A stretch of DNA of 64,000 bases from the NCBI RefSeq assembly GCF_002886255.1, contig NZ_KZ614149.1:2480001-2544000 (forward strand). The letters are read 5' to 3'. The position numbers and the translations under genes are program-made. Position 1 is the first letter of the stretch; each line of letters starts with the position of its first letter. The notes below the pieces were generated by a model. It ran no database searches and was not told the DNA's origin. It was given only the letters and a program-made list of their open reading frames with translations. The stretch comes from Alteribacillus bidgolensis (GTDB lineage Bacteria > Bacillota > Bacilli > Bacillales > Marinococcaceae). Shown here piece by piece: positions 8,604 through 17,455 of this stretch.

Positions 8604-9170
8604 GTGCCCCGTCAAGAACGGATCTGGTTCCCAGGACTTACGTACCGCATAGAAGCTAAGGGAATTAGAAACTCTCAGCTATTCTATGATGAAAAAGATT
8701 ATTCCCACTACATCTATCTATTAACAAAAATAAAAGCAGATTGCGGCTTTGACCTGCATGCTTATTGTCTACTCCCTAACAAAATTGATTTATTAATAGA
8801 AACATTTAAAACAGACTTGTCTACACTAATGCATCGGCTGCAGACAAATTATGCCATGTACTTTAACCGGAGGCACCAGTTACACGGCCATGTGTTTCAA
8901 GGAAGGTACCTTTCTGAACCGATCAAGGATGAAACGCATTTTTTTGAAAGTTCACAGTATATTCACCTTACCCCCCTTCGTGAAAAAAATGTGAATCGTC
9001 TATTACACTACCGTTGGAGCAGTGCTCGAGATTACCTTTCTCCTCAACCTGAAGAAGAACCTTTACACCCCCTGCTGACACTAGATCGAACACTGCAGCT
9101 TTTCCCATCTCCAAAACACCAGCACTTTGAAGAATTTTTATTCAATTTTATGAGGGAAGAAATCCTGTAG
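8604..9170 (+). CDS. RAYT/Y1-transposase-like protein with degenerate HUH motif
   Basis: 188 residues, GTG start preceded by AAAGGTGGTG. It resembles REP-associated tyrosine transposases (TnpA_REP1686 type): an N-terminal PRQERIWFPG, then NSQLFYDEKDYSHYI, HGHVFQGRY, the tyrosine-bearing SSQYIHLTP, and HYRWSSARDYL. The usual MPNHVHLL metal-binding motif reads LPNKIDLL, so both HUH histidines are replaced (by K and D) while the tyrosine region remains. Without the histidines, metal-dependent nicking is unlikely, so the protein may be a domesticated DNA-binding relative (inference). It sits 19 bp upstream of an ssb-like gene and is almost certainly cotranscribed with it, suggesting a role with single-stranded DNA. 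Confidence 0.8.
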   Translation: MPRQERIWFPGLTYRIEAKGIRNSQLFYDEKDYSHYIYLLTKIKADCGFDLHAYCLLPNKIDLLIETFKTDLSTLMHRLQTNYAMYFNRRHQLHGHVFQGRYLSEPIKDETHFFESSQYIHLTPLREKNVNRLLHYRWSSARDYLSPQPEEEPLHPLLTLDRTLQLFPSPKHQHFEEFLFNFMREEIL

Positions 9171-9189
9171 AGCCAGAGAGGAGCTTTTT

Positions 9190-9645
9190 ATGTTTAACCA
9201 GGTCACGATTGTAGGCCGTTTTACTCGCGACCCAGAAGTAACCTATACCAAAGACGGTACAGCTGTCTGCAACTTCACCTTAGCGGTGCAGCGATCATTT
9301 CGTAATATGCAAGGAGATTTTGATGCTGATTTCGTCCCGATTACTGTCTGGAGAAAACAAGCAGAAAACACCGCACTTTACTGTCATAAAGGTGCTCTTG
9401 TTGGAGTGAACGGCAGAATCCATACGAGAATTTATGAAAATAAAGATCAAAAACGCATTCAGGTTGTAGAAGTGAATGCCGATCAAGTTCGCTTACTTAA
9501 ACTAAATTCCAATCAACAGTCCCCTGCCGCTTCACCTGAAGCGTCTCCAGTCGATAAGAACAGCCGGGATGGTGTTCAAACTCCGCTTGCCCCTACAGAA
9601 AACGTTCCCGTGATGAATGTAAGAGAAACGAACACGCCTCAGTAA
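9190..9645 (+). CDS. Single-stranded DNA-binding protein, SsbB-like
   Basis: 151 residues, ATG preceded by AGAGAGGAG. The OB fold is clear: MFNQVTIVGRFTRDPEVTYT, NFTLAVQRSF, DFVPITVWRKQAENTALY, KGALVGVNGRIHTRIYE, VVEVNADQVRLL. The C-terminal tail ends RETNTPQ and lacks the acidic DDDLPF-type tip that the main SSB uses to recruit partners, so this is likely the accessory SsbB-type paralogue associated with competence in B. subtilis rather than the replicative SSB. It directly follows the RAYT-like gene. A terminator follows at 9734. Confidence 0.88.
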   Translation: MFNQVTIVGRFTRDPEVTYTKDGTAVCNFTLAVQRSFRNMQGDFDADFVPITVWRKQAENTALYCHKGALVGVNGRIHTRIYENKDQKRIQVVEVNADQVRLLKLNSNQQSPAASPEASPVDKNSRDGVQTPLAPTENVPVMNVRETNTPQ

Positions 9646-9733
9646 ACAGAAATATCATAACAATTTTGCCTTCAGAAACAGGTGTCTTCTATTATCCTCG
9701 TTTTACTTCTCCTATAGTCCCTCCAATTGTAAT

Positions 9734-9768
9734 GCCTCTGGTCTGCCTGTTGCCAGAGGCTTATTTAT
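9734..9768 (+). terminator. Rho-independent terminator after ssb
   Basis: GCCTCTGG (9734-9741) pairs with CCAGAGGC (9753-9760) and is followed by TTATTTAT. It closes the RAYT-like/ssb operon. Confidence 0.75.
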
Positions 9769-9894
9769 ATATGAGATGAAAAAAGTACATTAAAGGCTCT
9801 TCTGCATGAGCGGCGAAAGCGAAAACACCTTACTGGGTGAACATTCGAGAAAGCCGGGGAGCTTGTATCATAAAGGGGAGCGGAAACATACAAA

Positions 9895-9920
9895 CCTCCC
9901 CAAGCAAAAGCTAAGGGAGG
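9895..9920 (-). terminator. Hairpin downstream of the SLH remnant
   Basis: CCTCCC (9895-9900) and GGGAGG (9915-9920) pair, with AGC/GCT continuing the stem. On the minus strand a TTTGTATGTTT tail follows, so it probably ended transcription of the old SLH gene. The tail is weak. Confidence 0.45.
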
Positions 9921-9941
9921 CATCCTTTTACATTACTACGT

Positions 9942-10213
9942 TTAGTTGCTGAAGTTTACAAATTTCAGGTATTCATCCAGCATTTTGGCCATCTGAGCAC
10001 GGGTGGTACCTGTTTTTGGATCAAAGATAGTGCCGTCTTCACGGCCGCTGATAATCCCTGCTTGAACTAATCGTTCTACATCTTCTTTCGCCCAATCTCC
10101 AATTCTATCTGTGTCGTCAAAAGAAGCTATCGATTTATGTTCGTCCAGTTTTTCTTCTTCAAACCCTGTGATGTCTAATGCTCGAGGAGTAAATTCGATT
10201 AACTTTTCAAATT
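9942..10213 (-). pseudogene. C-terminal fragment of an SLH-domain protein
   Basis: An open frame of about 90 residues encodes a complete SLH repeat: SFDDTDRIGDWAKEDVERL, then GIISGREDGTIFDPKTGTT and RAQMAKMLDEYL before the stop. There is no start codon, and a TAA lies in frame right at the upstream end (10211-10213), close to the stop of the SLC13 permease gene. It is therefore the tail of a larger wall-anchored protein whose front has been lost, probably through the rearrangement that placed the permease gene beside it. Confidence 0.75.
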
Positions 10214-10219
10214 ATTGCA

Positions 10220-12007
10220 TTAACCCCAAACCGTCCATGTAATGGATACCGTAATGGCCATAACCATCAAACTGACAGGAATCCCGATTTTCATAAAATC
10301 AATAAATCGGTAGCCTCCTTGTCCATAAACAAACAAATTGGTCTGATAACCGATCGGGGTAATAAAACTTGCTGATGCAGCAATCGCTACGATAACAGCA
10401 AGCGGTGTGATTTGAATGCCCAAAATCGCTGCCGTTTCTATAGCTACTGGAAGCATAATAATAGCAGCTGCGTTATTCGTAATAACTTCGGTCAATATAT
10501 TGGTTAACACGTAGAGCAGTATAAATATTCCTATCAACCCAAATGGTGCCATCCATTGCAGCATCATTTCTGCTAAATAAGTAGCGGCCCCTGTTTTCAA
10601 CATGGCTTCCCCAATTCCAAAAGCTGCTGATATGACAATCAGCACTTGAAATGGGATATAATTTTTCATTTCTCGAACTGGTAAAATGTTTAATACCAAT
10701 AACAGCATAACTGTCACAGCTGCTGCTGTAAAAATAGAAATGATTTGAGCTGCTGCCAACACGATCATCATACCGAAAAGGATAATTGGCAGAAATCTTT
10801 TCCACGCCGGAAAAGGTTGAAAGGGATTGCTGCTTTTATTCGTTCGTAATATCGTGAATTCATTTCTTGTACTCGTTCTATTTTCAAAGTCAGGTCCTGC
10901 CAATAGCAACAGTGTATCACCAGGTTTAATCGTAATTTCTTCCATCCGCTGTACATGCTGGTCATCGTAGCGGTGAACTCCGACAATCGCTGCGTCAAAT
11001 TGCTGAGGAAATAACGTATCTTTCATTTTTTTAAATAACAGAGAAGAATAATGAGTTACCACTACTTCTAAAAGCTGGCTCTCTCCTTGGCGCAGGCCAT
11101 CAAGCTGATACGCTGCACCTGTATCTAATTGAAGTCCATCCCGGCCCTCTAAGTAAGCAATGTCGTTTAAACTGCCGATCAATAGCAAATAATCATGTGC
11201 TTTAAGTTTAAAAGACGAAGAATAATTCTCTAAAACTTTACCTTTTCGTACAATTCCAAGCAGCTCCACCCCATTTTTTTGATGCAGGCCTGCTTGTTTA
11301 ATGGTTTTTCCCGCAAAATCCCCATTCGGCTCTACTACCATTTCCGCTGAAAAGCGTTTTTGGTTTTTATCTGTATTATAATATGGCATGGTAGGTACTC
11401 GATTTGGAAGCATTCTGAGCCCAATTCCAATCATGAACACAATTAAAAACAACGTAATGGGCACGCCGATAATCGCAAGTTGAAAAAAAGAAAAGCCTGC
11501 AAACCCTCTTTCAATCAGCATGCCGTGGACAACCAAATTAGTAGACGTCCCAATCAGCGTCATCGTGCCGCCGGCAATGGTTGCAAACGAAATCGGCAGT
11601 AAAAATTTAGAAGGTGCAACGTCATGTTTTTCACACCATTGGCGGACGTATGGGGTGAAAGCCGCCACAATCGGCGTGTTATTCAACACACCGGAAAAAA
11701 GGGAAGAAGGCACCATAATACGAAGCAAGGATTGTCTTGGACTATGGCCGTTATTTAAAACATTTTCCACAAACCTTTCCACTAATCCGCTTTTTTGTAC
11801 CGCGCCGGCAACAATACATAGCAAACCAATCGTAAGCATCCCTTGGTTGTAAAACCCTTGCACCGCTTGTGCAGGGGTAAGAATACCCGTTAAAAGGAGT
11901 ACAAAAAGCGCAGTAAGCAAAATAACTTCAGGGCGTGCTGCTTCTTTAATTAAAGCTCCCATCATCGCTAGAATAACGATACCGGTTACTGCCATCTCCC
12001 ACGTCAT
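10220..12007 (-). CDS. SLC13/DASS-family permease with TrkA-C (RCK) domains
   Basis: 595 residues from the ATG at 12007, chosen because GGGGGTG lies six bases upstream; an ATG at 12061 is also in frame but has no ribosome binding site. There are about eleven hydrophobic segments. The first half carries NNTPIVAAFTPYV and GGTMTLIGTSTNLVVHG, which resemble the SNT sodium/substrate motifs of the ArsB/DASS superfamily. A cytoplasmic insert (about residues 205-395) holds two TrkA-C-like units, each with LLLIGS or LLLLAGPD strands. The second half repeats the fold (TNNAAAIIMLPVA, GYQTNLFVYG). Relatives transport sulfate, dicarboxylates or other anions; the substrate cannot be read from the sequence. 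The gene is monocistronic. Confidence 0.85.
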   Translation of the reverse strand: MTWEMAVTGIVILAMMGALIKEAARPEVILLTALFVLLLTGILTPAQAVQGFYNQGMLTIGLLCIVAGAVQKSGLVERFVENVLNNGHSPRQSLLRIMVPSSLFSGVLNNTPIVAAFTPYVRQWCEKHDVAPSKFLLPISFATIAGGTMTLIGTSTNLVVHGMLIERGFAGFSFFQLAIIGVPITLFLIVFMIGIGLRMLPNRVPTMPYYNTDKNQKRFSAEMVVEPNGDFAGKTIKQAGLHQKNGVELLGIVRKGKVLENYSSSFKLKAHDYLLLIGSLNDIAYLEGRDGLQLDTGAAYQLDGLRQGESQLLEVVVTHYSSLLFKKMKDTLFPQQFDAAIVGVHRYDDQHVQRMEEITIKPGDTLLLLAGPDFENRTSTRNEFTILRTNKSSNPFQPFPAWKRFLPIILFGMMIVLAAAQIISIFTAAAVTVMLLLVLNILPVREMKNYIPFQVLIVISAAFGIGEAMLKTGAATYLAEMMLQWMAPFGLIGIFILLYVLTNILTEVITNNAAAIIMLPVAIETAAILGIQITPLAVIVAIAASASFITPIGYQTNLFVYGQGGYRFIDFMKIGIPVSLMVMAITVSITWTVWG

Positions 12008-12388
12008 CACCATCACCCCCGCTTTCATATCCCTGTGTACTATATATATGTAATTAAACAAAGTAATTTGATAGGTTTTATAAACTTTAATATTATATTA
12101 TACCTTTCTTATCGGAATTGTAAATATTAATCACTCAAAAAATAAAATTACTTTAAATTTTTTCAGCTTCCACCGCATATAATCGTGCAGCAGTTTATTT
12201 TTAAAAAAACTGACTTTGTAGATTTTCAGGCTCTTTGATACACTATAAATCAGAATAAAAAATTTCGACGAATTTAGCAGGAATGAAATAAAAAATATAG
12301 AAGATACTGAATAAACAGCTGCAATTTTGCCTATTGTACACACCAAGAAATTTAGACACATGGGCCACTTAAAAAGGAGGTGGAGCAT
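12008..12388. other. AT-rich intergenic region between divergent genes
   Basis: This 380-bp stretch separates the SLC13 permease and ferredoxin genes and must hold both promoters. It is very AT-rich. A minus-strand open frame inside it (12131-12388) has no plausible domain and reads like chance. I see no repeat or riboswitch. Confidence 0.5.
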
Positions 12389-12628
12389 ATGGCTTTTGTT
12401 ATTACCTCACCTTGTATTGAGGAAAAAGCCGGTGACTGTGTAGAAGTTTGCCCGGTCGATTGCATTGAAGAAGGCGAAGATCAATTCTATATCGACCCTG
12501 ACGTATGCATTGATTGCGGCGCTTGTATTGTCGTCTGCCCGGTTGAGGCTATTGTAGAAGATACCGAACTCACGCCTGAAACAGAGCCATTTTTAGAGAA
12601 GGCTAAAGAGTTTTACGGCACGAGTTAA
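12389..12628 (+). CDS. Ferredoxin, 7Fe/8Fe two-cluster type
   Basis: 79 residues from the ATG at 12389, eight bases after a strong AAGGAGG; an in-frame GTG nine bases earlier overlaps that site and is unlikely. Nine cysteines lie in two groups: SPCIEEKAGDCVEVCPVDC and CIDCGACIVVCP. The stretched first group is typical of Azotobacter-type ferredoxins that bind one [3Fe-4S] and one [4Fe-4S] cluster; the second group is a classical CxxCxxCxxxCP. It is a soluble acidic electron carrier with no signal peptide. A strong terminator follows and there is no partner gene alongside, so the redox partner is unknown. Confidence 0.92.
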   Translation: MAFVITSPCIEEKAGDCVEVCPVDCIEEGEDQFYIDPDVCIDCGACIVVCPVEAIVEDTELTPETEPFLEKAKEFYGTS

Positions 12629-12634
12629 CAGAAA

Positions 12635-12668
12635 GAGCCTGGATTCTCTTATCTCCAGGCTCTTTTTT
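12635..12668 (+). terminator. Rho-independent terminator after ferredoxin
   Basis: GAGCCTGGA (12635-12643) pairs with TCCAGGCTC (12654-12662), followed by six T residues. Confidence 0.9.
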
Positions 12669-12748
12669 ATGCTTTAAGAAAATTTATTTTTTCTAACGGA
12701 ATAAAATATAAGTAAAGACTAGGGCTTTCCGCCGAAATCACCAAAAAA

Positions 12749-13165
12749 TTATCCTGTAAGAGAAATAATTCCTGCTCCTACAAAAATAAGAGCAGCACAT
12801 CCTATTAAATGGAGCGTGATAAAAAATATTCTTGATAAAAGAACGGTTAAAATAGGATCTACCGCTAATATAGCGCCAACATAGGCAACATTTATTTTTT
12901 GTACAGCGATAAAGAAACTTAGTAAAGCAAAACTCGTGGACAAACCACCTAAAATGTAAAATTTATTTCGAATATTAACGTTCATTTTCAAAATTTCTAT
13001 TATATTTCTTTTTTTCCAATAAGCGATAATGAAAGCACTAACAAAATCAACAGCTGCTCCAATAAATGCCCCAGCAAAAGGATTTCGTAAAAAATAATAG
13101 CCTGCTTTCTAACTGCCTGTCCGACCCCAAACCCTAAAGCGGAGCCAAGTGTAATAATATAGCCA
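12749..13165 (-). pseudogene. Decayed DMT-superfamily (EamA) transporter, C-terminal half
   Basis: Reading the minus strand from about 13165, an EamA-like stretch begins GSALGFGVGQAVRKQA, then needs a frame change to continue NPFAGAFIGAAVDFVSAFI and YWKKRNIIEIL. It then runs in the open frame 12991-12749, with SFALLSFFIAVQKINVAYV, AILAVDPILTVLLSRIF and IGCAALIFVGAGII. This is the second EamA repeat of a ten-helix drug/metabolite transporter. The first half is missing and at least one frameshift is present. A copy of the dispersed repeat lies just upstream (13192-13250), near the point where homology stops. Confidence 0.75.
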
Positions 13166-13191
13166 ATTAATTAGCTCTCGTGTTTTCTTGT

Positions 13192-13250
13192 GTTAGAAAA
13201 ACTTGGCTTACCGCCAAGTCCAAATGGCGGAAGCCGAGTTTTCCTAATAA
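13192..13250 (+). repeat. Two-hairpin dispersed repeat, copy 2 (first hairpin only)
   Basis: This is the most perfect copy of the first hairpin: TTAGAAAAACTTGGCTTACC pairs with GGAAGCCGAGTTTTCCTAA around a loop centred on AGTCCAAA. The second hairpin is absent. The rest of 13166-13595 upstream of moaA holds no gene that I can support; a weak promoter-like TTAACA/TAAAAT pair (16-bp spacing) lies near 13463-13490. Confidence 0.8.
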
Positions 13251-13595
13251 TAAAAATAATGACTTGCTAATTAGGAATCTTTCATATACAATGACAAAAA
13301 ATTTAGGGGAAAATATTTCATTATGTGGAAATTTGTAAATAAGATAGGAATAAAGCAGAAAGAAAAGAAAGAAAAGATTTACATTTTTGGGTGTCATCAC
13401 ATCGAAATGCTAAAAAACTGCAGTTTCTCATATGCTGATCATCGATAAAATGTCTCCTTTCCTTAACAGGACAAGTTTTTATGATAAAATGGCACCTAAG
13501 AACCTATGAATGATCACAATATATAGGTAATACACTCACCTTCGTCTTGTCATCCTAGTCTTGTATTACTAATTAATCCTCTTAGGAGGGAAATA

Positions 13596-14612
13596 ATGAA
13601 AAGAAATGTTATCACAGACACGTTAAACCGTCCTTTACGCGATTTGCGTATTTCTGTCATAGATCGTTGCAATTTTCGCTGTTCCTACTGTATGCCTAAA
13701 GAAATATTCGGCGATGATTATCCGTTCATGCCAGAAAATGAGCTGCTTTCCTTTGATGAAATCCTTCGTCTGGCAGAACAATTTACAAAACTAGGAGCAG
13801 AAAAAATTCGTATTACCGGCGGTGAACCGTTAATGCGAAAAGACCTCCCTCTTTTAATAGAACAATTATCAGAATTAGAAGGAATCCATGATATTGGTTT
13901 AACGACAAACGGCGTATACTTGATTAAACAGGCAAAAGCCTTAAAGGAAGCCGGTTTGCATAGAGTAAATGTCAGCCTTGATGCAATAGAAGAAAAGGTT
14001 TTTCAGACCATGAACGGCAGAAATGTAAAACCGAAAGCAGTATTTAAAGGTATCGATGCTGCTTTGTCAGCCGGCCTGCAGGTAAAAGTAAACATGGTCG
14101 TAAAAAAAGGAGTCAATGACGGACAAATCCGTCCTCTGGCAGAATATTGCAAAGCTAAAGGCATCACTCTCCGTTTTATTGAATATATGGATGTCGGTCA
14201 AACGAACGGCTGGAACTTTTCTGATGTGGTAACCAAAAAAGAAATTTATGAAAAGCTGACTGATATTGCTCCATTAATTCCAGTAAAAAAAGCTTATTTT
14301 GGAGAAGTAGCGTCAAGGTACCGTTATAAAGACAGTGATGTGGAAGTTGGGTTTATCTCTTCTGTCTCTGATGCGTTTTGTTCGAGCTGTACTCGGGCAC
14401 GTATTTCAGCAGACGGGAAACTCTACACTTGTCTGTTTGCCGAATCAGGCCATGATTTACGTGCTTTCCTTAGAAACGGTGCCTCTACCGAAGAATTAGA
14501 ACACTACCTGACTTCGATCTGGACCAACCGCAGCGACAGATATTCTGAGGAAAGAACGGAAGAAACCGTAAAAAAACGAAAGAAAATTGAAATGTCTTAT
14601 ATAGGCGGATAG
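13596..14612 (+). CDS. moaA: GTP 3',8-cyclase, molybdenum cofactor step 1
   Basis: 338 residues, ATG preceded by TTAGGAGGG. It is a radical-SAM enzyme that converts GTP to 3',8-cyclo-GTP, the first step of molybdopterin synthesis, working with MoaC (not in this window). The radical SAM cluster motif is CNFRCSYC (residues 27-34); RITGGEPLMR is the SAM-binding GGEP region. The C-terminal second cluster is FCSSCTRARISADGKLYTC, and the chain ends with the conserved diglycine IGG that MoaA needs for activity. It is the first gene of a six-gene cluster. Confidence 0.96.
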   Translation: MKRNVITDTLNRPLRDLRISVIDRCNFRCSYCMPKEIFGDDYPFMPENELLSFDEILRLAEQFTKLGAEKIRITGGEPLMRKDLPLLIEQLSELEGIHDIGLTTNGVYLIKQAKALKEAGLHRVNVSLDAIEEKVFQTMNGRNVKPKAVFKGIDAALSAGLQVKVNMVVKKGVNDGQIRPLAEYCKAKGITLRFIEYMDVGQTNGWNFSDVVTKKEIYEKLTDIAPLIPVKKAYFGEVASRYRYKDSDVEVGFISSVSDAFCSSCTRARISADGKLYTCLFAESGHDLRAFLRNGASTEELEHYLTSIWTNRSDRYSEERTEETVKKRKKIEMSYIGG

Positions 14613-14634
14613 ACAAATAAGGAGGAAAGGGCCG

Positions 14635-15663
14635 ATGGATACTCGTTACTCAAGACAAGAACTTTTCTCCGGAATCGGAAAAGAAGGGCAAAAGCGGCTC
14701 CAGGAAAAACATGTGCTCGTTCTTGGAGCTGGAGCCCTTGGAAGCGCAAGTGCAGAGACTCTCGTCCGTGCTGGTGTCGGTACCCTTACTATAATAGACA
14801 GAGATTTTGTGGAATGGAGTAATCTTCACAGACAGCAATTATACACCGAAGCTGATGCCGAACATAACCATCCAAAAGCTATCGCAGCCAAAAACCGGCT
14901 GCAAAGTATTAATAAAGACACAACGGTAAAAGCATATGTACTCGACGCCAAAGCCGATAATCTGGAAAAGTTAGTTCAAGGTGCTGATGTTGTTATTGAT
15001 GGAAGCGATAACTTTGATATTCGTTTCATTATAAATGACCTTTCGCAGAAATACCGAGTTCCGTGGATTTTTGGTGCTTTTGCAGGGAGTTTTGGAATGT
15101 CTTATACGTTTCTGCCCGAAAAGACACCTTGCTTGCAATGCATTCTTTCCACCATCCCTAGCAGCAGTATGAGCTGTGAAACGTCCGGCATCATTGCTCC
15201 TGCCGTACAGATGACATCCGCCCATCAAACCACCGAAGCATTAAAAATACTTACAGATCAAGAAGAGTCATTGCGTAGGACATTGCTGTTATTTGATGTG
15301 TGGAACACCCAGCAGCAATCGATCCGCACCGACAAGGTAAAGAAAACAGACTGCCCTTCCTGCGGCAAAGAGAGAACCTACCCATACCTAGTCCACGAAC
15401 AAGATACAAGGCTTGAGGTATTGTGCGGACGAAATACCGTTCAAATCCGGCCACCGGAGAAAAAAGAATACGATTTTAACGCGCTTGCCAGCGAGCTCAA
15501 ACAACATGGAAATGTTAGAAAAAACAGTTATATTTTAATATGCACATTAAGTGACTGCAGACTTGCCATTTTTCAAGATGGACGCGTACTTATCCATGGA
15601 ACCAAAGAAATTGACAAAGCCAAACATTTATATCACCGCTTTATCGCAAAAGAAAAGGAGTAG
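14635..15663 (+). CDS. moeB: Molybdopterin-synthase adenylyltransferase
   Basis: 342 residues, ATG after AAGGAGGAAAG. This ThiF/MoeB/E1-like enzyme adenylates the C-terminal glycine of MoaD so that sulfur can be loaded. It shows the nucleotide loop VLVLGAGALGSA, the DRDFVEWSNLHRQ signature with the conserved aspartate and arginine, VIDGSDNFDIRF, and the zinc cysteines CLQC and CPSC. After residue 245 the chain has a rhodanese-position tail without an obvious catalytic cysteine loop; CTLSDCRLAIF is the closest. It could in principle also serve ThiS, but the moa/moe neighbours make MoaD the likely partner, 2.2 kb downstream. Confidence 0.93.
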   Translation: MDTRYSRQELFSGIGKEGQKRLQEKHVLVLGAGALGSASAETLVRAGVGTLTIIDRDFVEWSNLHRQQLYTEADAEHNHPKAIAAKNRLQSINKDTTVKAYVLDAKADNLEKLVQGADVVIDGSDNFDIRFIINDLSQKYRVPWIFGAFAGSFGMSYTFLPEKTPCLQCILSTIPSSSMSCETSGIIAPAVQMTSAHQTTEALKILTDQEESLRRTLLLFDVWNTQQQSIRTDKVKKTDCPSCGKERTYPYLVHEQDTRLEVLCGRNTVQIRPPEKKEYDFNALASELKQHGNVRKNSYILICTLSDCRLAIFQDGRVLIHGTKEIDKAKHLYHRFIAKEKE

Positions 15664-15668
15664 AGAGT

Positions 15669-16958
15669 ATGGTAGAAAAACGAATGCCCCTCCCGGTTGC
15701 TGAAGCTGTGGAGCGTGTCATGAATTATAAAAAAAGACAAGAAAAAGAATGGGTTCCGCTAGAAAAAGCACATGGCCGTTTTTTGGCTGAAGATTTAAAA
15801 GCCGATCATGACGTACCATCGTTTGATCGCTCTCCTTATGACGGATTTGCTATTATTGCCGAAGATACAACCGAGGCATCCCAGGAAAAGCCGGCGGTAC
15901 TCGAAGTGATCGGTGAAATCGGTGCCGGCTCTGTATTTGAAAATGAAGTCAAACAAGGACAAGCCGTACGGATTATGACCGGAGCCCAAATTCCCGACAG
16001 CTGCAATGCTGTAGTTATGCTAGAACTTGTTAAAGAGAAAAAAGATAATAATAACAGCTATATCGAGATCAAACGGTCTTTTAAAGCCGGTGACAATATA
16101 TCCTTTCAAGGCGAAGATACGAAAGCAGGAACATCTCTCATCGATAAAGGCACCTGCATTACACCGGGCATCAGTGCATTACTTGCTACATTTGGATATG
16201 ATAAAGTCCCCGCTGCCAAAAAACCTGTTGTTGGTATCATTGCTACAGGCAGTGAACTTTTAGAAGTCAAGGAGCCCTTGCAGCCGGGGAAAATTCGTAA
16301 CAGCAATGCCTATATGATTATGGCACAAATTGAAAAAGCAGGTGCAGAACCGAAGTATTTTGGCAAATTCAGCGATGATTTTGATGATTGCCTGCGTGCA
16401 GTTCAAGACGCCCTGGCGGAAGTAGACTTATTAATAACGACAGGCGGTGTATCCGTCGGTGATTATGACTACATGCCTGCTATTTTAAAAGAATTAAATG
16501 CTTCTGTGTTATTTAATAAAGTAGGAATGCGGCCAGGCAGCGTTACCACCATTGCTGCTATGGAAGACAAGCTTATTTACGGTTTATCTGGGAATCCATC
16601 TGCCTGCTATGTTGGCTTTGAGCTTTTTGTTCGTCCGATTGTCCGTCATTCTTTATTTACTAACAAACCCCATCTAAGAAAATCTAAAGCTGTATTAGGC
16701 ACGAGCTTTCCAAAGCCTAACCCGTTCACACGCTTTGTTCGTGCCAAACTGTTCGATGAAGACGGTCAATATCAAGCGGTTCCTGCTGGTCTTGATAAAT
16801 CAGGTTCTGTCACTTCTCTTGCCGAAGCGTCTGCTTTTATTGTTCTCCCTGGAGGCACACGCGGGTATGAAAAAGGAATGATTGTGGACATTTTACTGAT
16901 CGACGATGAGCAAGGAAGTGAATGGCCATGGGCCAACATTGTCCCGTCTTACAAATAA
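15669..16958 (+). CDS. moeA: Molybdopterin molybdenumtransferase
   Basis: 429 residues, starting five bases after the moeB stop with GGAGTAGAGAGT upstream. MoeA inserts molybdate into adenylylated molybdopterin. Family landmarks are VPSFDRSPYDGFAI, GSVFENEVKQGQAVRIMTGAQIP (residues split across the segment), IATGSELLE, the MPT-binding LLITTGGVSVGDYDY, and LSGNPSACYVGFE. The C-terminal beta domain is present (VPAGLDKSGSVTSLAEA). Length is normal, and the end overlaps the start of mobB by 37 bases, indicating translational coupling. Confidence 0.95.
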   Translation: MVEKRMPLPVAEAVERVMNYKKRQEKEWVPLEKAHGRFLAEDLKADHDVPSFDRSPYDGFAIIAEDTTEASQEKPAVLEVIGEIGAGSVFENEVKQGQAVRIMTGAQIPDSCNAVVMLELVKEKKDNNNSYIEIKRSFKAGDNISFQGEDTKAGTSLIDKGTCITPGISALLATFGYDKVPAAKKPVVGIIATGSELLEVKEPLQPGKIRNSNAYMIMAQIEKAGAEPKYFGKFSDDFDDCLRAVQDALAEVDLLITTGGVSVGDYDYMPAILKELNASVLFNKVGMRPGSVTTIAAMEDKLIYGLSGNPSACYVGFELFVRPIVRHSLFTNKPHLRKSKAVLGTSFPKPNPFTRFVRAKLFDEDGQYQAVPAGLDKSGSVTSLAEASAFIVLPGGTRGYEKGMIVDILLIDDEQGSEWPWANIVPSYK

Positions 16959-17455
16959 TTGGTTACAAGAACAGCGGAAAAACGACATTTATGGAAAAGT
17001 TAATAAAAAAAAGCAGCTGTCTCGGCCTTCAAGCAGCCTCGGTAAAACATCATGGCCACGGCGGAGAACCAGCAAAAGAGAGGGCCGATAAAGACAGCTG
17101 CCGCCACCAGGAGGCTGGGGCCTTCCTTTCCTCTGTAGAAGGAAGCGGGATGCTGCAGCTGCAAGCTTCAAAAACGCGGTGGGACCTAGAAGAAATCATT
17201 GAATTATATCATCATTTTCACCCTGATATTATTTTTGTAGAAGGCTACAAAAATGCTGCTTATCCAAAAATAGTACTATTGCGTAATCAAGAAGATGAAC
17301 TCCTTCTAGACCAGTGTACAAACGTAATTTGCGCTATTTCTCATTATAAGAACACTGATGAGAAAAGACGTCTCCCGGTACGGCATTTCTTTATGCAAGA
17401 CGATGCCGAATATATTGATTATATTTTTCAAAAGGTGAGAAGACAAGATGAATAA
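16922..17455 (+). CDS. mobB: Molybdopterin-guanine dinucleotide biosynthesis adapter protein
   Basis: 177 residues. The ATG at 16922 follows GGAAGTGA; a second ATG at 16928 is also possible. It is a P-loop GTP-binding protein (IIGYKNSGKTTFMEKLI at the N-terminus) that assists MobA in attaching GMP to molybdopterin. Further landmarks are SVKHHGHGG, DKDSCRHQEAGA and VEGYKNAAYPKIVLLR. No mobA is in this window. The start lies inside moeA and the end overlaps moaE by eight bases, so the three genes are tightly coupled. Confidence 0.93.
   Translation: MAMGQHCPVLQIIGYKNSGKTTFMEKLIKKSSCLGLQAASVKHHGHGGEPAKERADKDSCRHQEAGAFLSSVEGSGMLQLQASKTRWDLEEIIELYHHFHPDIIFVEGYKNAAYPKIVLLRNQEDELLLDQCTNVICAISHYKNTDEKRRLPVRHFFMQDDAEYIDYIFQKVRRQDE

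Noticed and set aside
12131..12388. 85-residue minus-strand open frame upstream of ferredoxin
   Set aside because: AT-rich chance frame rich in F, K, I and S; no ribosome binding site, no domain, and it overlaps the ferredoxin promoter.
13167..13400. 77-residue minus-strand frame across a dispersed repeat copy
   Set aside because: Its C-terminus is translated from the repeat and the rest is low-complexity F/L/Y; no start site.
13250..13595. Molybdenum cofactor riboswitch upstream of moaA
   Set aside because: The region is AT-rich without the paired GC-rich helices expected of the Moco motif.
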